64,000 nt of DNA from Paenibacillus polymyxa (GTDB lineage Bacteria > Bacillota > Bacilli > Paenibacillales > Paenibacillaceae): assembly GCF_001719045.1 (NCBI RefSeq), contig NZ_CP015423.1, forward strand, positions 248,001-312,000, given 5' to 3'. Below are positions 48,228 through 57,063 of this stretch, piece by piece (position 1 is the stretch's first letter; each line of letters starts with the position of its first letter). Below the pieces are notes generated by a model, which made no database searches, was not told the origin of the DNA, and saw nothing but the letters and a program-made list of their open reading frames with translations. The position numbers were made by a program, and so were the translations under genes.

Positions 48228-49283
48228 TCAGCCTCCCTGCTTTGCTCTTAACTTAGCCAGCATTTTTTGTAAATCATCCGTGTTGTATTGCTCGTCCGAT
48301 TGAAGCACAGAATCACTTTCCTGTTCACACTCAACTGTGACAGCGCTTTGATCAGCAGTTTGATGAAATGCATGCAGTGAATAAATGACCGTAGCACAGT
48401 AGCTTACACTTCTAATCTCGTCGCGCTTATGCTTGGGTTTGAAATTGTCAAATGCCTGGTCAATGCCATCTAAAACAGTTTGAAGTGGTACACCTTCTTT
48501 GATTAGCTCGTCGATCGTTTGATCATCAGCAATCGTTATTTCTAGGCCCTTCCCACGACGACGAAGATATTTATCAGCTACAGCCTGCCGATAATCAATA
48601 TCCGAAGATGATATTTCATTCTGTTCAGAGTCAGTATCTGTTTCAGAAGTGGCAGGAACGGTACCTTGCCGGGAAGACGGTATCCCCTCATCTTTGGAAT
48701 TGATTTCATTATCAGACGTTAAACAACAACTACTGTCTTTAATATTGTCTTTAAACATGTCTTTAGGAGTGCCTTCGTCCTTACTCCCACAAGGGTTTTC
48801 ATCCTCTTTGACTTCCACTTTTCGTAAGTCGCCACTTACACTTTTCGTAACTCCTGACTTACACTTTTCGTAACTTTTCACTTCATCACCCGCCTGTTTA
48901 CTTACACTTTTCGTAACTTTATATACAGCAAGATTTATTGAAATAAGTTCTTTGAATTTTTCCTCGTTCCATTCTTTAACGAGACTTACACGCCATTCAT
49001 CATAATTTTTATTTAAAGAATAAATTTGCTTGCCATCCCACTCTATTACTTTGCACTGCTTCAGATAGGTAATTTCCTTCTTAGCATCCTGTATACGTAC
49101 ACCACACAGCTCAAAATTAGTTAGTAGAGGGATTGTTGCACTTTTCTTCTGGCATCCGTAGGAAAGCCGCAAAATGAGTTTTAATATCTTTTGCTGCCTC
49201 TCAGTAAACTTCCGGCTTATGATCTCATCCCAAATGCTGTTGGCTATTCCTATGAACCCGTCTTTTAATTGGGGACTTACCAC
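48228..49283 (-). CDS. Phage replication initiator (O-like replisome organiser)
   Basis: 351 residues. The N-terminal winged-helix domain (DGFIGIANSIWDEIISRKFTERQQKILKLILRLSYGC...IPLLTNFELCGV) is the classic replisome-organiser/O-protein domain. The middle is hydrophilic and encodes the origin iterons (48816-48916). The C-terminal part (DYRQAVADKYLRRRGKG...VLDGIDQAFDNF) resembles a DnaB/DnaC-interacting region. It is followed 4 bp later by the helicase loader. Confidence 0.82.
   Translation of the reverse strand: MVSPQLKDGFIGIANSIWDEIISRKFTERQQKILKLILRLSYGCQKKSATIPLLTNFELCGVRIQDAKKEITYLKQCKVIEWDGKQIYSLNKNYDEWRVSLVKEWNEEKFKELISINLAVYKVTKSVSKQAGDEVKSYEKCKSGVTKSVSGDLRKVEVKEDENPCGSKDEGTPKDMFKDNIKDSSCCLTSDNEINSKDEGIPSSRQGTVPATSETDTDSEQNEISSSDIDYRQAVADKYLRRRGKGLEITIADDQTIDELIKEGVPLQTVLDGIDQAFDNFKPKHKRDEIRSVSYCATVIYSLHAFHQTADQSAVTVECEQESDSVLQSDEQYNTDDLQKMLAKLRAKQGG
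48816..48916. repeat. Replication origin iterons inside the O-like gene
   Basis: Four exact copies of CACTTTTCGTAA start at 48816, 48839, 48862 and 48905 (steps 23, 23, 43); three share a longer CTTACACTTTTCGTAACT. An A/T-rich stretch follows (48915-48970). Lambda-like phages keep their origin inside gene O, so this is the predicted origin. Confidence 0.8.
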
Positions 49284-49310
49284 TCACCTCACCCCGGTAC
49301 TTTCTGATTA

Positions 49311-49718
49311 CTATCTAGTTCCGCTGGCGTTGTTTCCAAACTCCGCTAGCAGAACCTTGAGGCTATATTTTAAAGAGTTTATTACCTGGTCATTACTTTC
49401 TACAGCATTACTCCAGCGGACCTTATCAGCTTCAGCATCTGCTTCTTGGTTGCGAAGTTTGATTACCGCCAACTCCGCTCGCTGCTCCCTAAGATTCTCT
49501 GCCGCAATATACGCTTCTGCATAAACACGCTTTCTCTCAGCATAGATCCGCTTATACTCTCTTACGGCATCAGCAGCCTTACGCCCCAAGATAACCTGGA
49601 CTTCTGTCAACAATTCAATCTTACGAGCCAGGGTAGCAGGGTAATCATGGCTGCATTGATCCGCAAGACTATAAAGCTCTCCGAGCGTATATTGTTTTTG
49701 TAGAGACAATGCAGCCAC
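49311..49718 (-). CDS. Coiled-coil early protein
   Basis: 135 residues, helical: QKQYTLGELYSLADQCSHDYPATLARKIELLTEVQ, then a long charged helix (REYKRIYAERKRVYAEAYIAAENLREQRAELAVIK). No family recognised; it lies just upstream of the replication initiator. Confidence 0.55.
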   Translation of the reverse strand: MAALSLQKQYTLGELYSLADQCSHDYPATLARKIELLTEVQVILGRKAADAVREYKRIYAERKRVYAEAYIAAENLREQRAELAVIKLRNQEADAEADKVRWSNAVESNDQVINSLKYSLKVLLAEFGNNASGTR

Positions 49719-49732
49719 TCCTTAACCCTCTA

Positions 49733-50431
49733 TTAATATTCTTCGCCGTAATAAGTATCAACTTCGTCTTCATCCACGATAACCTTGGCTCCAGTCGCAA
49801 AAATTTGGAACATCAATTTTTCAAAATGGTAGAACGATGTCATAATATCTTTGTTATTGGAAAGGTTTTGACCATCAATTTTAGAGTCATAGACGTGTCC
49901 TTCTTTGTCCAAGTGGAGTTGATATTTGTATCTGTACTTTGATTTTTCAGAACCCCACGAATCTCTACTTTCGCTTTCTGGATCAAAATAGATGTGACGA
50001 TACCCATCCTCCTCGCCTTCCAAAATGAAAGATATTTTTTCACCATCTCGTTCGTGGTCATCATTCTCATCTTTCTTCATTGCTTCAATCAATTCAGACA
50101 ACTTGTATTCAGGTTTAATACCGACAAGCATTTGTTCCATGTTTTCTTTAATTTTTTGCACACCTTGAATATGGAGAGCCGCATTCAGCTGAGATTTAAC
50201 TTCATTCAAAACCATGAGGTTATATCCGCTTATACCCAGTTTTCTCATATCGATTTGCAATTGCTCTTTTACATGATTTTCTAACTCTTTACGGAAATCT
50301 CCGTAACTGCCAAAGTAATCTTCTATCACTTTTTTGATAGTAGTCTCAAGTTGCTTTTTAATGACCTCCTCAACAAAACCGTCTTTTTGAATTGTTTGCA
50401 TCGCATCATTTACTAAATTATTTAAGTTCAT
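49733..50431 (-). CDS. Hypothetical early protein
   Basis: 232 residues, acidic. The N-terminal helical half (NLNNLVNDAMQTIQKDGFVEEVIKKQLETTIKKVIEDYFGSYG) is followed by a beta-rich, Tyr-rich end (KYRYKYQLHLDKEGHVYDSK...DTYYGEEY). This composition is common for phage proteins of unknown role in Bacillales. Located between replication and recombination-type genes. Confidence 0.5.
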   Translation of the reverse strand: MNLNNLVNDAMQTIQKDGFVEEVIKKQLETTIKKVIEDYFGSYGDFRKELENHVKEQLQIDMRKLGISGYNLMVLNEVKSQLNAALHIQGVQKIKENMEQMLVGIKPEYKLSELIEAMKKDENDDHERDGEKISFILEGEEDGYRHIYFDPESESRDSWGSEKSKYRYKYQLHLDKEGHVYDSKIDGQNLSNNKDIMTSFYHFEKLMFQIFATGAKVIVDEDEVDTYYGEEY

Positions 50432-50491
50432 ATTATTACGCTCCTATTTTCAATTTTTAAATTACGTGATATACTGCCGTTGAAATGTTTA

Positions 50492-50890
50492 TTAAATGAT
50501 CGTGTTGGTAGCACGATTGTTTGTCTGGGCTTCTCTGTCTTTTCTTTTGCGGTATAACTTACGGCAATAGTAATTACAGAAAAGTCCTTCTTCATTTGGA
50601 ATGGGGTGTTTCTGACCTTCGAATATCTCTTTACCACAATGATCGCAGCAACCTATTCCTTTACCGGATATCTTGTATCCTGATTTCTTAGGAGCCTCTA
50701 GCCCTTCATATTCTTCATTTTTAAATTCCTCAAGTTCACTTAATTCAGCAGTAAGCAAATCTATTTGAGCATGAATTTCGTCAGTCGATAATCCGAATTT
50801 GATAGCGTCAATGCTGTCTTCATATAACTCACGTAATTGCGCTGTAAGCACTCTAGATCGTTTATGATCGTCCAACTCTCTCAGCTCCAT
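50492..50890 (-). CDS. Zinc-finger early protein
   Basis: 132 residues. N-terminal helical hairpin, then GIGCCDHCGKEIFEGQKHPIPNEEGLFCNYYCRKLYRK, a treble-clef-like CxxC...CxxxC site. It overlaps the upstream gene by 10 bp. Role unknown. Confidence 0.58.
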   Translation of the reverse strand: MELRELDDHKRSRVLTAQLRELYEDSIDAIKFGLSTDEIHAQIDLLTAELSELEEFKNEEYEGLEAPKKSGYKISGKGIGCCDHCGKEIFEGQKHPIPNEEGLFCNYYCRKLYRKRKDREAQTNNRATNTII

Positions 50891-51240
50891 ATCTCCGCCT
50901 CAAGTTCGGATATTTTAGCCTTCAATTGCCTTTCTTGTTCCTTCAAAGGTTTCATCTTCTGAATACATACGTGATTAGGCCATGGACTATCTGTAATAGC
51001 ATATTGAGTTTTATAAATGGCCTGAAGCTTTTGTTCAGTAAGTTCTTTTTCCTTTTGAAGAGAAAGCTTTTCCTTATCCTGCTCTGTTAGCTCTAGCATC
51101 TCAATATCTACTGAATGTTGACAATTCAACCAGCGATTCATGAGTAATACAGCGGCTATAAGTGAGTCTGCTGGTTGATCTAATGTAAACTTGATGCCTT
51201 CATCATCCACGATTGGAATAGAGTAAATCTTGCTGCTCAT
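50881..51240 (-). CDS. Coiled-coil early protein
   Basis: 119 residues: KIYSIPIVDDEGIKFTLDQPADSLIAAVLLMNRW, then a coiled coil (KLSLQKEKELTEQKLQ; LKEQERQLKAKISELEAEIW). Its ATG overlaps the stop of the 31-codon gene upstream (ATGA). Not recognised. Confidence 0.55.
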   Translation of the reverse strand: MSSKIYSIPIVDDEGIKFTLDQPADSLIAAVLLMNRWLNCQHSVDIEMLELTEQDKEKLSLQKEKELTEQKLQAIYKTQYAITDSPWPNHVCIQKMKPLKEQERQLKAKISELEAEIWS

Positions 51241-51332
51241 TTTGACTTGTCCTTACGCCGGATGTTACGAACGATAATGGCATGCTGTAATTCATTTTCG
51301 AACCAGATACGAGCCAGTTCCGGTAGAGTCAT
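51237..51332 (-). CDS. 31-residue coupled peptide
   Basis: ATG 51332 with GAGGTG 7 nt upstream; stop TGA 51239-51237 overlaps the next ATG. It reads MTLPELARIWFENELQHAII, then VRNIRRKDKSK. Too short to classify; the ribosome site and overlap support translation. Confidence 0.45.
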   Translation of the reverse strand: MTLPELARIWFENELQHAIIVRNIRRKDKSK

Positions 51333-51345
51333 AATCCTTCACCTC

Positions 51346-51777
51346 TTAGATATAGTCTTCTGGACGAAAGTCTTTAACGAAGTAAATGGAATCATCAAAA
51401 TCAATACGCCGGATGTGACTGTACTTCGCAACTGAGAACAAAACTTTCAACTTACTCCAAATCATGCGGCGATATTTTCCGACCGTTTCGTTAAATTTTT
51501 CATCTGTCTCCTTGTAACGATCTTTTGTGAGAGTAATGGACCTGATTCTTACTGCATCCTGTAACTGATAGCATTCAGCATCTGTAAGCGTCACGCTATC
51601 CCGAACCTCTTGAACCATCATCTGAACTTCTTCCACTTTTTCAGTAACATCCAAATGCATTTGCTTAATACCGTCCACAAGACCACGAATCGCCATGCCT
51701 TGAGCCTCAGTTAGTTGCATTTGCTTTTCAACTACAGACAAGAAATCTGGCTGTTGATTAGGATTAATTAGCGTCAT
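51346..51777 (-). CDS. ORF6C-domain protein
   Basis: 143 residues. Helical N-terminus (QMQLTEAQGMAIRGLVDGIKQM) and a C-terminal ORF6C-like domain (SITLTKDRYKETDEKFNETVGKYRRMIWSKLKVLF...YSHIRRIDFDDSIYFVKDF), otherwise found at the end of phage antirepressors. Here it lacks the N-terminal ORF6N/Bro part. It overlaps the parB-like stop by 4 bp. Possibly regulatory. Confidence 0.65.
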   Translation of the reverse strand: MTLINPNQQPDFLSVVEKQMQLTEAQGMAIRGLVDGIKQMHLDVTEKVEEVQMMVQEVRDSVTLTDAECYQLQDAVRIRSITLTKDRYKETDEKFNETVGKYRRMIWSKLKVLFSVAKYSHIRRIDFDDSIYFVKDFRPEDYI

Positions 51778-52895
51778 TTTTCTACCACCTTTCTGCTGTT
51801 TACAGCTGGACGAATCTGTTCGATAAAGGCTTCCAACATGTCCAAACTTTCAGACAACCGTTTCTTTTCAGAGCTACTTGCACTGCCTATTGCACCCAAC
51901 ATGAATGAAGTAATTCCAACCTTTTGCAGAAACTGTTTCACATGGATACTCACTTGGATCGTATTACTGTCCGCTTCAAAGCGAAGCTTCTTCATTTGAG
52001 CAGCAGCCTCCTGTTCGTTGAAGTCGTCTGGCTGCTGGAGTTTGATAGTCTCAAGTTCTTCTTTAGCTCTTTGGTAGCCACTCTTCAATTGTTCAACCTT
52101 TAAACGTTCTTTTTCCAAATCATCATTGAGCTTGTTTTTCCAATATTCATCGCGTTGCTTGAGCTGCGCCTCTGCCTCTTTTTCTTTTTGACGAATGAAA
52201 ATGCCTGTTTCTTCCTCATGACGCTCTACAGCCGCAGATACGGCATCCTCAAGTTGATCCGCAGGAATGGCATCCTTGTACTGTCTTTGCAGCTCAAGCT
52301 TGTCAAGTTCTGCTTGCTCCGCTCTCTCTTCGGCTTCACGGACAGCGGCCTCCAATCGGTTTTTTGTCTCCACGAACGCTTTATGAGTGCTAATCAATCC
52401 TTCATCAAGCTGCTGGATAATCTCCGGTGTGGCATTCTCAGCGATGAACTTCGCCTTATCGTACTGTCTACCAGAGCCGAACCCTGCTTGATCCGCTACA
52501 ATGTCTCGTACTTGCCCGGTAGGTTGGTCAGGAAAATTTTCCGTACCTCCAGCCATGCGCTCTTTGGCTTTCAAACGTTCGGCCTCTTCAAGTCGCCGCG
52601 CCCATTCTACTCGTTCAGAAAAAGTGAACTCTTTACGATGTTCATTTTCAGAAATCTCAAGCTGAAGCTGATGTTCAAAGTCTTTGATTTCCATAATTCT
52701 TACTGTCACTTCTGAGCGTCCAAGGAACTGATGCGCTCTCAAACGCCGCTCTCCGGCAATAAGCTGATAATCCGGTGTTACTACAATAGGGTTAATGAGT
52801 CCGTTTTGTTCTATATCTCGGGCCAGTTCTTCAATTCCACCAAAATCTTTGCGGATACGATCACTGACCTTGATTTTGTTAATGTCAACTTGCAA
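51774..52895 (-). CDS. ParB/Spo0J-like protein
   Basis: 373 residues. A ParB N-domain (INKIKVSDRIRKDFGGIEELARDIEQNGLINPIVV, LIAGERRLRAHQFLG, the CTP-binding box) and ENEHRKEFTFSERV lead into an HTH region (VRDIVADQAGFGSGRQYDKAKFI), then a long coiled coil and a C-terminal helical domain. No ParA is encoded nearby. It begins at TTG with AGGAG 7 nt upstream and heads the early operon. Possible jobs: DNA segregation or packaging organiser, or regulator acting on dispersed palindromes. Confidence 0.82.
   Translation of the reverse strand: MQVDINKIKVSDRIRKDFGGIEELARDIEQNGLINPIVVTPDYQLIAGERRLRAHQFLGRSEVTVRIMEIKDFEHQLQLEISENEHRKEFTFSERVEWARRLEEAERLKAKERMAGGTENFPDQPTGQVRDIVADQAGFGSGRQYDKAKFIAENATPEIIQQLDEGLISTHKAFVETKNRLEAAVREAEERAEQAELDKLELQRQYKDAIPADQLEDAVSAAVERHEEETGIFIRQKEKEAEAQLKQRDEYWKNKLNDDLEKERLKVEQLKSGYQRAKEELETIKLQQPDDFNEQEAAAQMKKLRFEADSNTIQVSIHVKQFLQKVGITSFMLGAIGSASSSEKKRLSESLDMLEAFIEQIRPAVNSRKVVEK
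52528..52543. repeat. Degenerate palindrome copy within parB-like gene
   Basis: TCAGGAAAATTTTCCG resembles the five palindromes elsewhere. In coding DNA it encodes ENFPD, so it could be chance, but it lies inside the only ParB-like gene. Confidence 0.4.
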
Positions 52896-53146
52896 GTTGA
52901 TTCTCCTTTCTTTACATCCCCTCTGTGATAAAATGTAAGTTGTTGTAGCTTATCAAATCATCAAAGGAAAGAGGTGCTATTTTGTATAGATATTCTCGCT
53001 AGTTGTTGATGGAGTAGAACGTGCTTACATTCTTTATATCATTCAGTCGGTTATCCAGTTGTCATATATTGGGTATAGTCATACTATTTCTTCTTTCTTG
53101 AGTGTTTTGATTCAACTAAGTAATCGAGAGTCGGCAGCGGTAGTCG
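52896..53146. other. A/T-rich gap upstream of the early operon
   Basis: 251 bp without a supportable gene. It should contain the early promoter; a loose minus-strand TTGATA...TTTTAT pair near 52935-52965 is the only candidate I see. Confidence 0.4.
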
Positions 53147-53419
53147 TCATTTAGGCTGATCTAGCAGCCATTGCTCCAAAAACTTCCGAGTCTCCCTCGC
53201 AGGGAAGTACCATTTGCTGCTCACTTTTCGCTTTGGAAAATCGGGATGAAAAAAAAATTGCTCTTGTATGAAATTCCAACTCATACATGTGCGACGCTTT
53301 AATTCAGCCGCATCCCAAAATACGTACTCTACATCAGCTTCTTTTAAGACCTCCGCTATCTTCGATTTGACCAGTTGAAAGGCTTCTTTTTCGTCAATGC
53401 TGACTGACAACATGTTCAT
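53147..53419 (-). CDS. DUF771-like phage protein
   Basis: 90 residues. The pattern is EYVFWDAAELKRRTCMSWNFIQEQFFFHPDFPK...SKWYFPARETRKFLEQWL, which matches the DUF771/excisionase-like small HTH proteins found beside Cro in Firmicute phages. It lies 7 bp after the Cro-like gene. Likely early regulator or Xis-type protein. Confidence 0.65.
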   Translation of the reverse strand: MNMLSVSIDEKEAFQLVKSKIAEVLKEADVEYVFWDAAELKRRTCMSWNFIQEQFFFHPDFPKRKVSSKWYFPARETRKFLEQWLLDQPK

Positions 53420-53425
53420 CCCTCC

Positions 53426-53638
53426 TTAACTGTTGCTTTCTGTTAATTTTTTGGGAACCAGCTTGATCTCCAGCCCCAAAGCATCGCAAGCTTTTCTAAG
53501 CGTGGTTTCGTTCCACCGACGACTTCCATTTAGCAAATTGTGCATGTACTGCGGGGAACATCCAACTAAATGAGCTAAATCAGAAGGATTTAATCCTTTT
53601 TCATTTATAAGTGGCCTCATTTGTTCAGAAACCTTCAT
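53426..53638 (-). CDS. Cro-like HTH regulator of the main switch
   Basis: 70 residues: MRPLINEKGLNPSDLAHLVGCSPQYMHNLLNGSRRWNETTLRKACDALGLEI, a single XRE HTH. GGAGGTG just before ATG. Divergent from the CI-like gene across five repeated operators. Expected to favour lytic development by blocking the repressor promoter. Confidence 0.78.
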   Translation of the reverse strand: MKVSEQMRPLINEKGLNPSDLAHLVGCSPQYMHNLLNGSRRWNETTLRKACDALGLEIKLVPKKLTESNS

Positions 53639-53664
53639 TTCATCACCTCCGTTGAATCAATATT

Positions 53665-53822
53665 AATCTATTTGATTAATTAAATCAAACGAAAAATTAA
53701 TCAAATAGATTCAAATTGAAGCATTTTAGATTATTAATCATATAGATTAATATAAATGCTCTTTTTTTCGCCTATTTGCTTCTTTTTAATCTATTTGCTG
53801 TTTGTATTTTAATCTATTTGTT
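53665..53822. promoter_or_regulatory. Operator array of the CI/Cro switch
   Basis: Five copies of an AATCTATTTGATT-type site: 53665-53677, 53699-53711 (inverted), 53736-53748 (inverted, AATCATATAGATT), 53788-53799 and 53811-53822. They fill the gap between the divergent Cro- and CI-like genes. Confidence 0.8.
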
Positions 53823-53868
53823 GATATCATTAATTCATCAATTAGTTTAAAAGGAGCGGTCACAGGAC

Positions 53869-54252
53869 ATGTCTAGTTATCCTAACCGGATAAGAGAGAT
53901 TAGAAAATCAAAAAAGAAATCAGGAGTACAAGTAGCGGAATTTTTAGGAATTACCCCTCAATTTCTATACAACATTGAAAAAGGAAGCCGAACCTTAAAT
54001 ACTGAGGTGGCTTCAAAATTAGCCGAGTATTTTGATGTAACTGTAGATTACCTCCTTGGCCGTACAGAAGCCGATGATCTCCAGTACCCAGAGTGGGCCA
54101 CATCAAAGGACATTCGAGATTTTAAAACAATACTTGAAGAAGATGTGCCGGTAATGTTCGACGGCGTACTAATCTCAGAAGATGACAAAGAAAAAATTAA
54201 ACGGGTCATGGAAGCTATGTTCTGGGATGCTAAAAAGAACAAAAAAGATTAG
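53869..54252 (+). CDS. CI-like XRE repressor of the main switch
   Basis: 127 residues: an N-terminal HTH (IREIRKSKKKSGVQVAEFLGITPQFLYNIEKGSRTLNTEVASKLAEYFDVTVDYLLGR) and a short C-terminal part (SEDDKEKIKRVMEAMFWDAKKNKK). No S24 peptidase domain, so it cannot self-cleave after RecA activation; induction would need an antirepressor, and two Bro-N proteins are encoded at 2.1 and 5.1 kb. AAGGAG upstream of ATG. The integrase follows 110 bp downstream. Confidence 0.8.
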   Translation: MSSYPNRIREIRKSKKKSGVQVAEFLGITPQFLYNIEKGSRTLNTEVASKLAEYFDVTVDYLLGRTEADDLQYPEWATSKDIRDFKTILEEDVPVMFDGVLISEDDKEKIKRVMEAMFWDAKKNKKD

Positions 54253-54362
54253 TTGTATTTGAATAAAATAGCTTCTTTAAATATTCACTTTGCGCTTTCA
54301 CCGCTGCGAGGCGGTTTAACATACACAAAAAACGGAACGCATGTTCCATTGGAGGAATAAAT

Positions 54363-55550
54363 ATGGCAAACTTTAAAAGATTAAAGAGTGGATGGCGGTA
54401 TCGGTTAAAGTACACCGATCCGTTTACACAGCAGCAAAAGGAGAAATCAGAACGGGGGTTCCGTACAAAACCGGAAGCAGAGTTAGCTGCAGCAGAATTT
54501 TTAAAGAAAATAAAACAAGGCTACGAACAGATTGATATGCCTCTCGTTGATTATATAGAAAGTTGGATCATTAACTATAAAAAAGGAGATGTTAGAAAAA
54601 ACACACTTAAACAACATATGAATAATCTAAAAACACACATCAAGCCTTATTTTAAACAATTAATGATAAAAGATTTAAAACCAGATATGTACCAAAAATT
54701 TTTAGATGCTTGTTTAGAAAAAAACTTAAGCCGAAGAACAGTCGAAATAATTAACTCAACAGTTTACAGTGCTTTAGAACTCGCAGTAATTCAAGGAAAG
54801 TTAGAACGTAATCCATGCATAGGATCAATTATTAAGGGAGAGAGGAAACAAAAAACTATTGATTTCATTGATTCTGAGGATATTCCTCGTTTTCTTTATA
54901 CAGCAAGAGGATATGGTTATATCTACTGGATATTTTTCAAGTTACTGTTGGAGACTGGCATGCGTAAGGGTGAAGCCGCTGCTTTAAAGTGGTCTGATAT
55001 TAATTTTAAGGAGAAAAAAATTCACATTAATGAAACTTTGGATTTTCAACCTGATAACGAGGACGAGCTATTCGGGGAAACAAAAACCTTTAGATCAAAA
55101 CGAACAATCAGTGTAAGTACATCTCTAATCAACGATTTGAAATATCATGCTAGTTGGCAGAATCAGAATAAAATTAATCTTGGAGAAACAATGTACCGAC
55201 ATGATTTAAATCTCGTTCTATGCCGGAATGACGGGCGTCCTATGCCGAAGTCAACACTATTTAACGCATTTAAGCGTATCTTGAAACGTGCTAGTCTCGA
55301 TGAGGTTTTACGTATCCATTCTCTTCGTCACACCTACGCAGTGCTCATGCTTGAAGCTGGAGCCGATATAAAGTTTGTCCAGGAACAGCTTGGTCATGGT
55401 AGTGTGCAGATTACATCTGATGTATACGCACACATTTCTAAAAAGTTAGAGAAACGTAACATAGATAGATATGAGGAATATACAAGCAAAATTCTCGGCT
55501 CAAACAATTTGAAGTTGGGGGACGTTTGGGGGACACCCCAGAAGAATTGA
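54363..55550 (+). CDS. Tyrosine-recombinase integrase
   Basis: 395 residues. The N-terminal arm-binding domain (ANFKRLKSGWRYRLKYTDP...GFRTKPEAELAAAEFL) and core-binding SAM-like domain (about 60-150) precede the catalytic domain with R201 (TGMRKGEAA), a Lys at about 241, H319-x2-R322 (HSLRH), H345 (LGHGSVQ) and nucleophile Y355 (DVYAHIS). GGAGGAATAAAT lies before ATG. It marks the right end of the prophage, 67 bp from the glnA stop. Confidence 0.92.
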   Translation: MANFKRLKSGWRYRLKYTDPFTQQQKEKSERGFRTKPEAELAAAEFLKKIKQGYEQIDMPLVDYIESWIINYKKGDVRKNTLKQHMNNLKTHIKPYFKQLMIKDLKPDMYQKFLDACLEKNLSRRTVEIINSTVYSALELAVIQGKLERNPCIGSIIKGERKQKTIDFIDSEDIPRFLYTARGYGYIYWIFFKLLLETGMRKGEAAALKWSDINFKEKKIHINETLDFQPDNEDELFGETKTFRSKRTISVSTSLINDLKYHASWQNQNKINLGETMYRHDLNLVLCRNDGRPMPKSTLFNAFKRILKRASLDEVLRIHSLRHTYAVLMLEAGADIKFVQEQLGHGSVQITSDVYAHISKKLEKRNIDRYEEYTSKILGSNNLKLGDVWGTPQKN

Positions 55551-55573
55551 TAACCTCCTCTGAAATGTCCCCC
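55517..55573. repeat. GGGGGAC arm repeats, possible att region or terminator
   Basis: GGGGGAC occurs directly at 55517-55523 and 55528-55534, and inverted at 55567-55573 (an 8-bp GGGGGACA/TGTCCCCC stem spanning the integrase stop). It lies between integrase and glnA, where attR is expected. The left partner is outside the window, so the core cannot be fixed. Confidence 0.4.
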
Positions 55574-55617
55574 ATTACAATTCCCCAAAAAACCGCATAC
55601 TTACAGGATTCTATCTA

Positions 55618-56946
55618 TTAATACAGCGTCAGATATTGATCGCGTTCCCATTGATGTACTTGGGTTCTGTACATATCCCATTCAATTTCCTTAAGCTCAT
55701 AGAAGTAGGCCAGAGCATGGTCGCCCAGTGCGTCAGAGATAACTTCGCTCCGAATAAGCTCAGACAAAGCTTCTTTCAAGTCTGCTGGCAAACTTGGAAT
55801 GCCTTCTTCAATCCGCTCTTCCTCAGACATTACGTAAATGTTACGATCAATCGGAGCTGGCAGAGCCAACTGACGTTTGATACCATCCAAACCTGCTCTC
55901 AGCATCACTGCCAAGGCCAAATAAGGATTCGCTGCCGGGTCAGGGTTACGAACTTCGACGCGAGTGCTCAGACCACGGGACGCGGGAATCCGAATCATTG
56001 GACTGCGATTGCTTGCAGACCAAGCCACATAACAAGGCGCTTCATAACCTGGTACGAGACGTTTGTAGGAATTTACCGTTGGATTCGTGATCGCTGCCAT
56101 TGCACGTGCATGTTTAAGAATACCAGCCATATAGTGGCGGGCCGTCTGGCTTAATCCGAGTTCGTCCGTTTCATCATAAAATACGTTTTCATTGTCCTTA
56201 AACAACGATTGATTGCAGTGCATACCGGAGCCATTTACACCAAACAAAGGTTTTGGCATAAAGGTAGCATGCAACCCATGCTGACGAGCAATCGTCTTAA
56301 CAACGAGCTTGAACGTTTGAATCTGGTCGGCAGCTTTAATCGCATCTGCATATTTAAAGTCAATTTCATGCTGACCAGGTGCAACTTCATGATGAGATGC
56401 TTCAATTTCGAAGCCCATCTCTTCAAGCTTAAGTACAATTTCACGACGGCAGTTTTCACCCAGATCCATCGGAGCCAGGTCAAAATACCCGCCTTGGTCA
56501 TTCAGTTCTGTAGTTGGCTCGCCTTTTTCATCCGTTTTGAACAAGAAGAATTCAGGCTCTGGTCCGACATTCATCGAAGTGTATCCCAACTCTTCTGCTT
56601 CCTTAAGTACACGTTTCAAGATGCCCCGCGGGTCACCTGCAAACGGAACTCCATCCGGCTTGTAAATATCGCAGATCAAACGAGCTACACGATCCGAGGT
56701 TACCCAAGGGAATACCACCCAAGTGTCCAAATCCGGATATAAATACATATCAGATTCTTCAATACGCACATAACCTTCTATGGAAGAACCGTCAAACATC
56801 ATTTTATTATCCAATGCCTTTTCCAGTTGACTAACCGGAATTTCAACGTTCTTAATAGTGCCCAGCAAATCTGTAAATTGCAAACGAATAAAACGAACAT
56901 TTTCCTCTTTCGCAATCCGAAGGATATCTTCTCTGCTATAACTCAC
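55618..56946 (-). CDS. glnA: Glutamine synthetase type I
   Basis: 442 residues, typical of the short GSI-alpha form of Firmicutes. It makes glutamine from glutamate, ammonia and ATP. Hallmarks: [31 protein letters not shown] (metal ligands), [52 protein letters not shown] start with GGGAGAGG upstream. Forms the glnRA operon with the upstream regulator; the prophage is inserted just after its 3' end. Confidence 0.96.
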   Translation of the reverse strand: MSYSREDILRIAKEENVRFIRLQFTDLLGTIKNVEIPVSQLEKALDNKMMFDGSSIEGYVRIEESDMYLYPDLDTWVVFPWVTSDRVARLICDIYKPDGVPFAGDPRGILKRVLKEAEELGYTSMNVGPEPEFFLFKTDEKGEPTTELNDQGGYFDLAPMDLGENCRREIVLKLEEMGFEIEASHHEVAPGQHEIDFKYADAIKAADQIQTFKLVVKTIARQHGLHATFMPKPLFGVNGSGMHCNQSLFKDNENVFYDETDELGLSQTARHYMAGILKHARAMAAITNPTVNSYKRLVPGYEAPCYVAWSASNRSPMIRIPASRGLSTRVEVRNPDPAANPYLALAVMLRAGLDGIKRQLALPAPIDRNIYVMSEEERIEEGIPSLPADLKEALSELIRSEVISDALGDHALAYFYELKEIEWDMYRTQVHQWERDQYLTLY

Positions 56947-57063
56947 TCTAACCTCTCCCTTTCTGTAACGACTATATACGAATCTGTTGTTCTATAAATT
57001 ACTTAAATGATGAGACCTGGTTTTAAAGTAAGGCGACCTTATACCAAGAGGTAAGTCAAAGCA

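Noticed and set aside
53665..53822. CRISPR array
   Set aside because: The repeated AATCTATTTG sites are 10-13 bp, in both orientations and irregularly spaced; they are operators. No cas genes or CRISPR-type repeats were seen anywhere.
55636..56154. Plus-strand ORF of 172 codons opposite glnA
   Set aside because: Shadow of the highly conserved glnA coding sequence.
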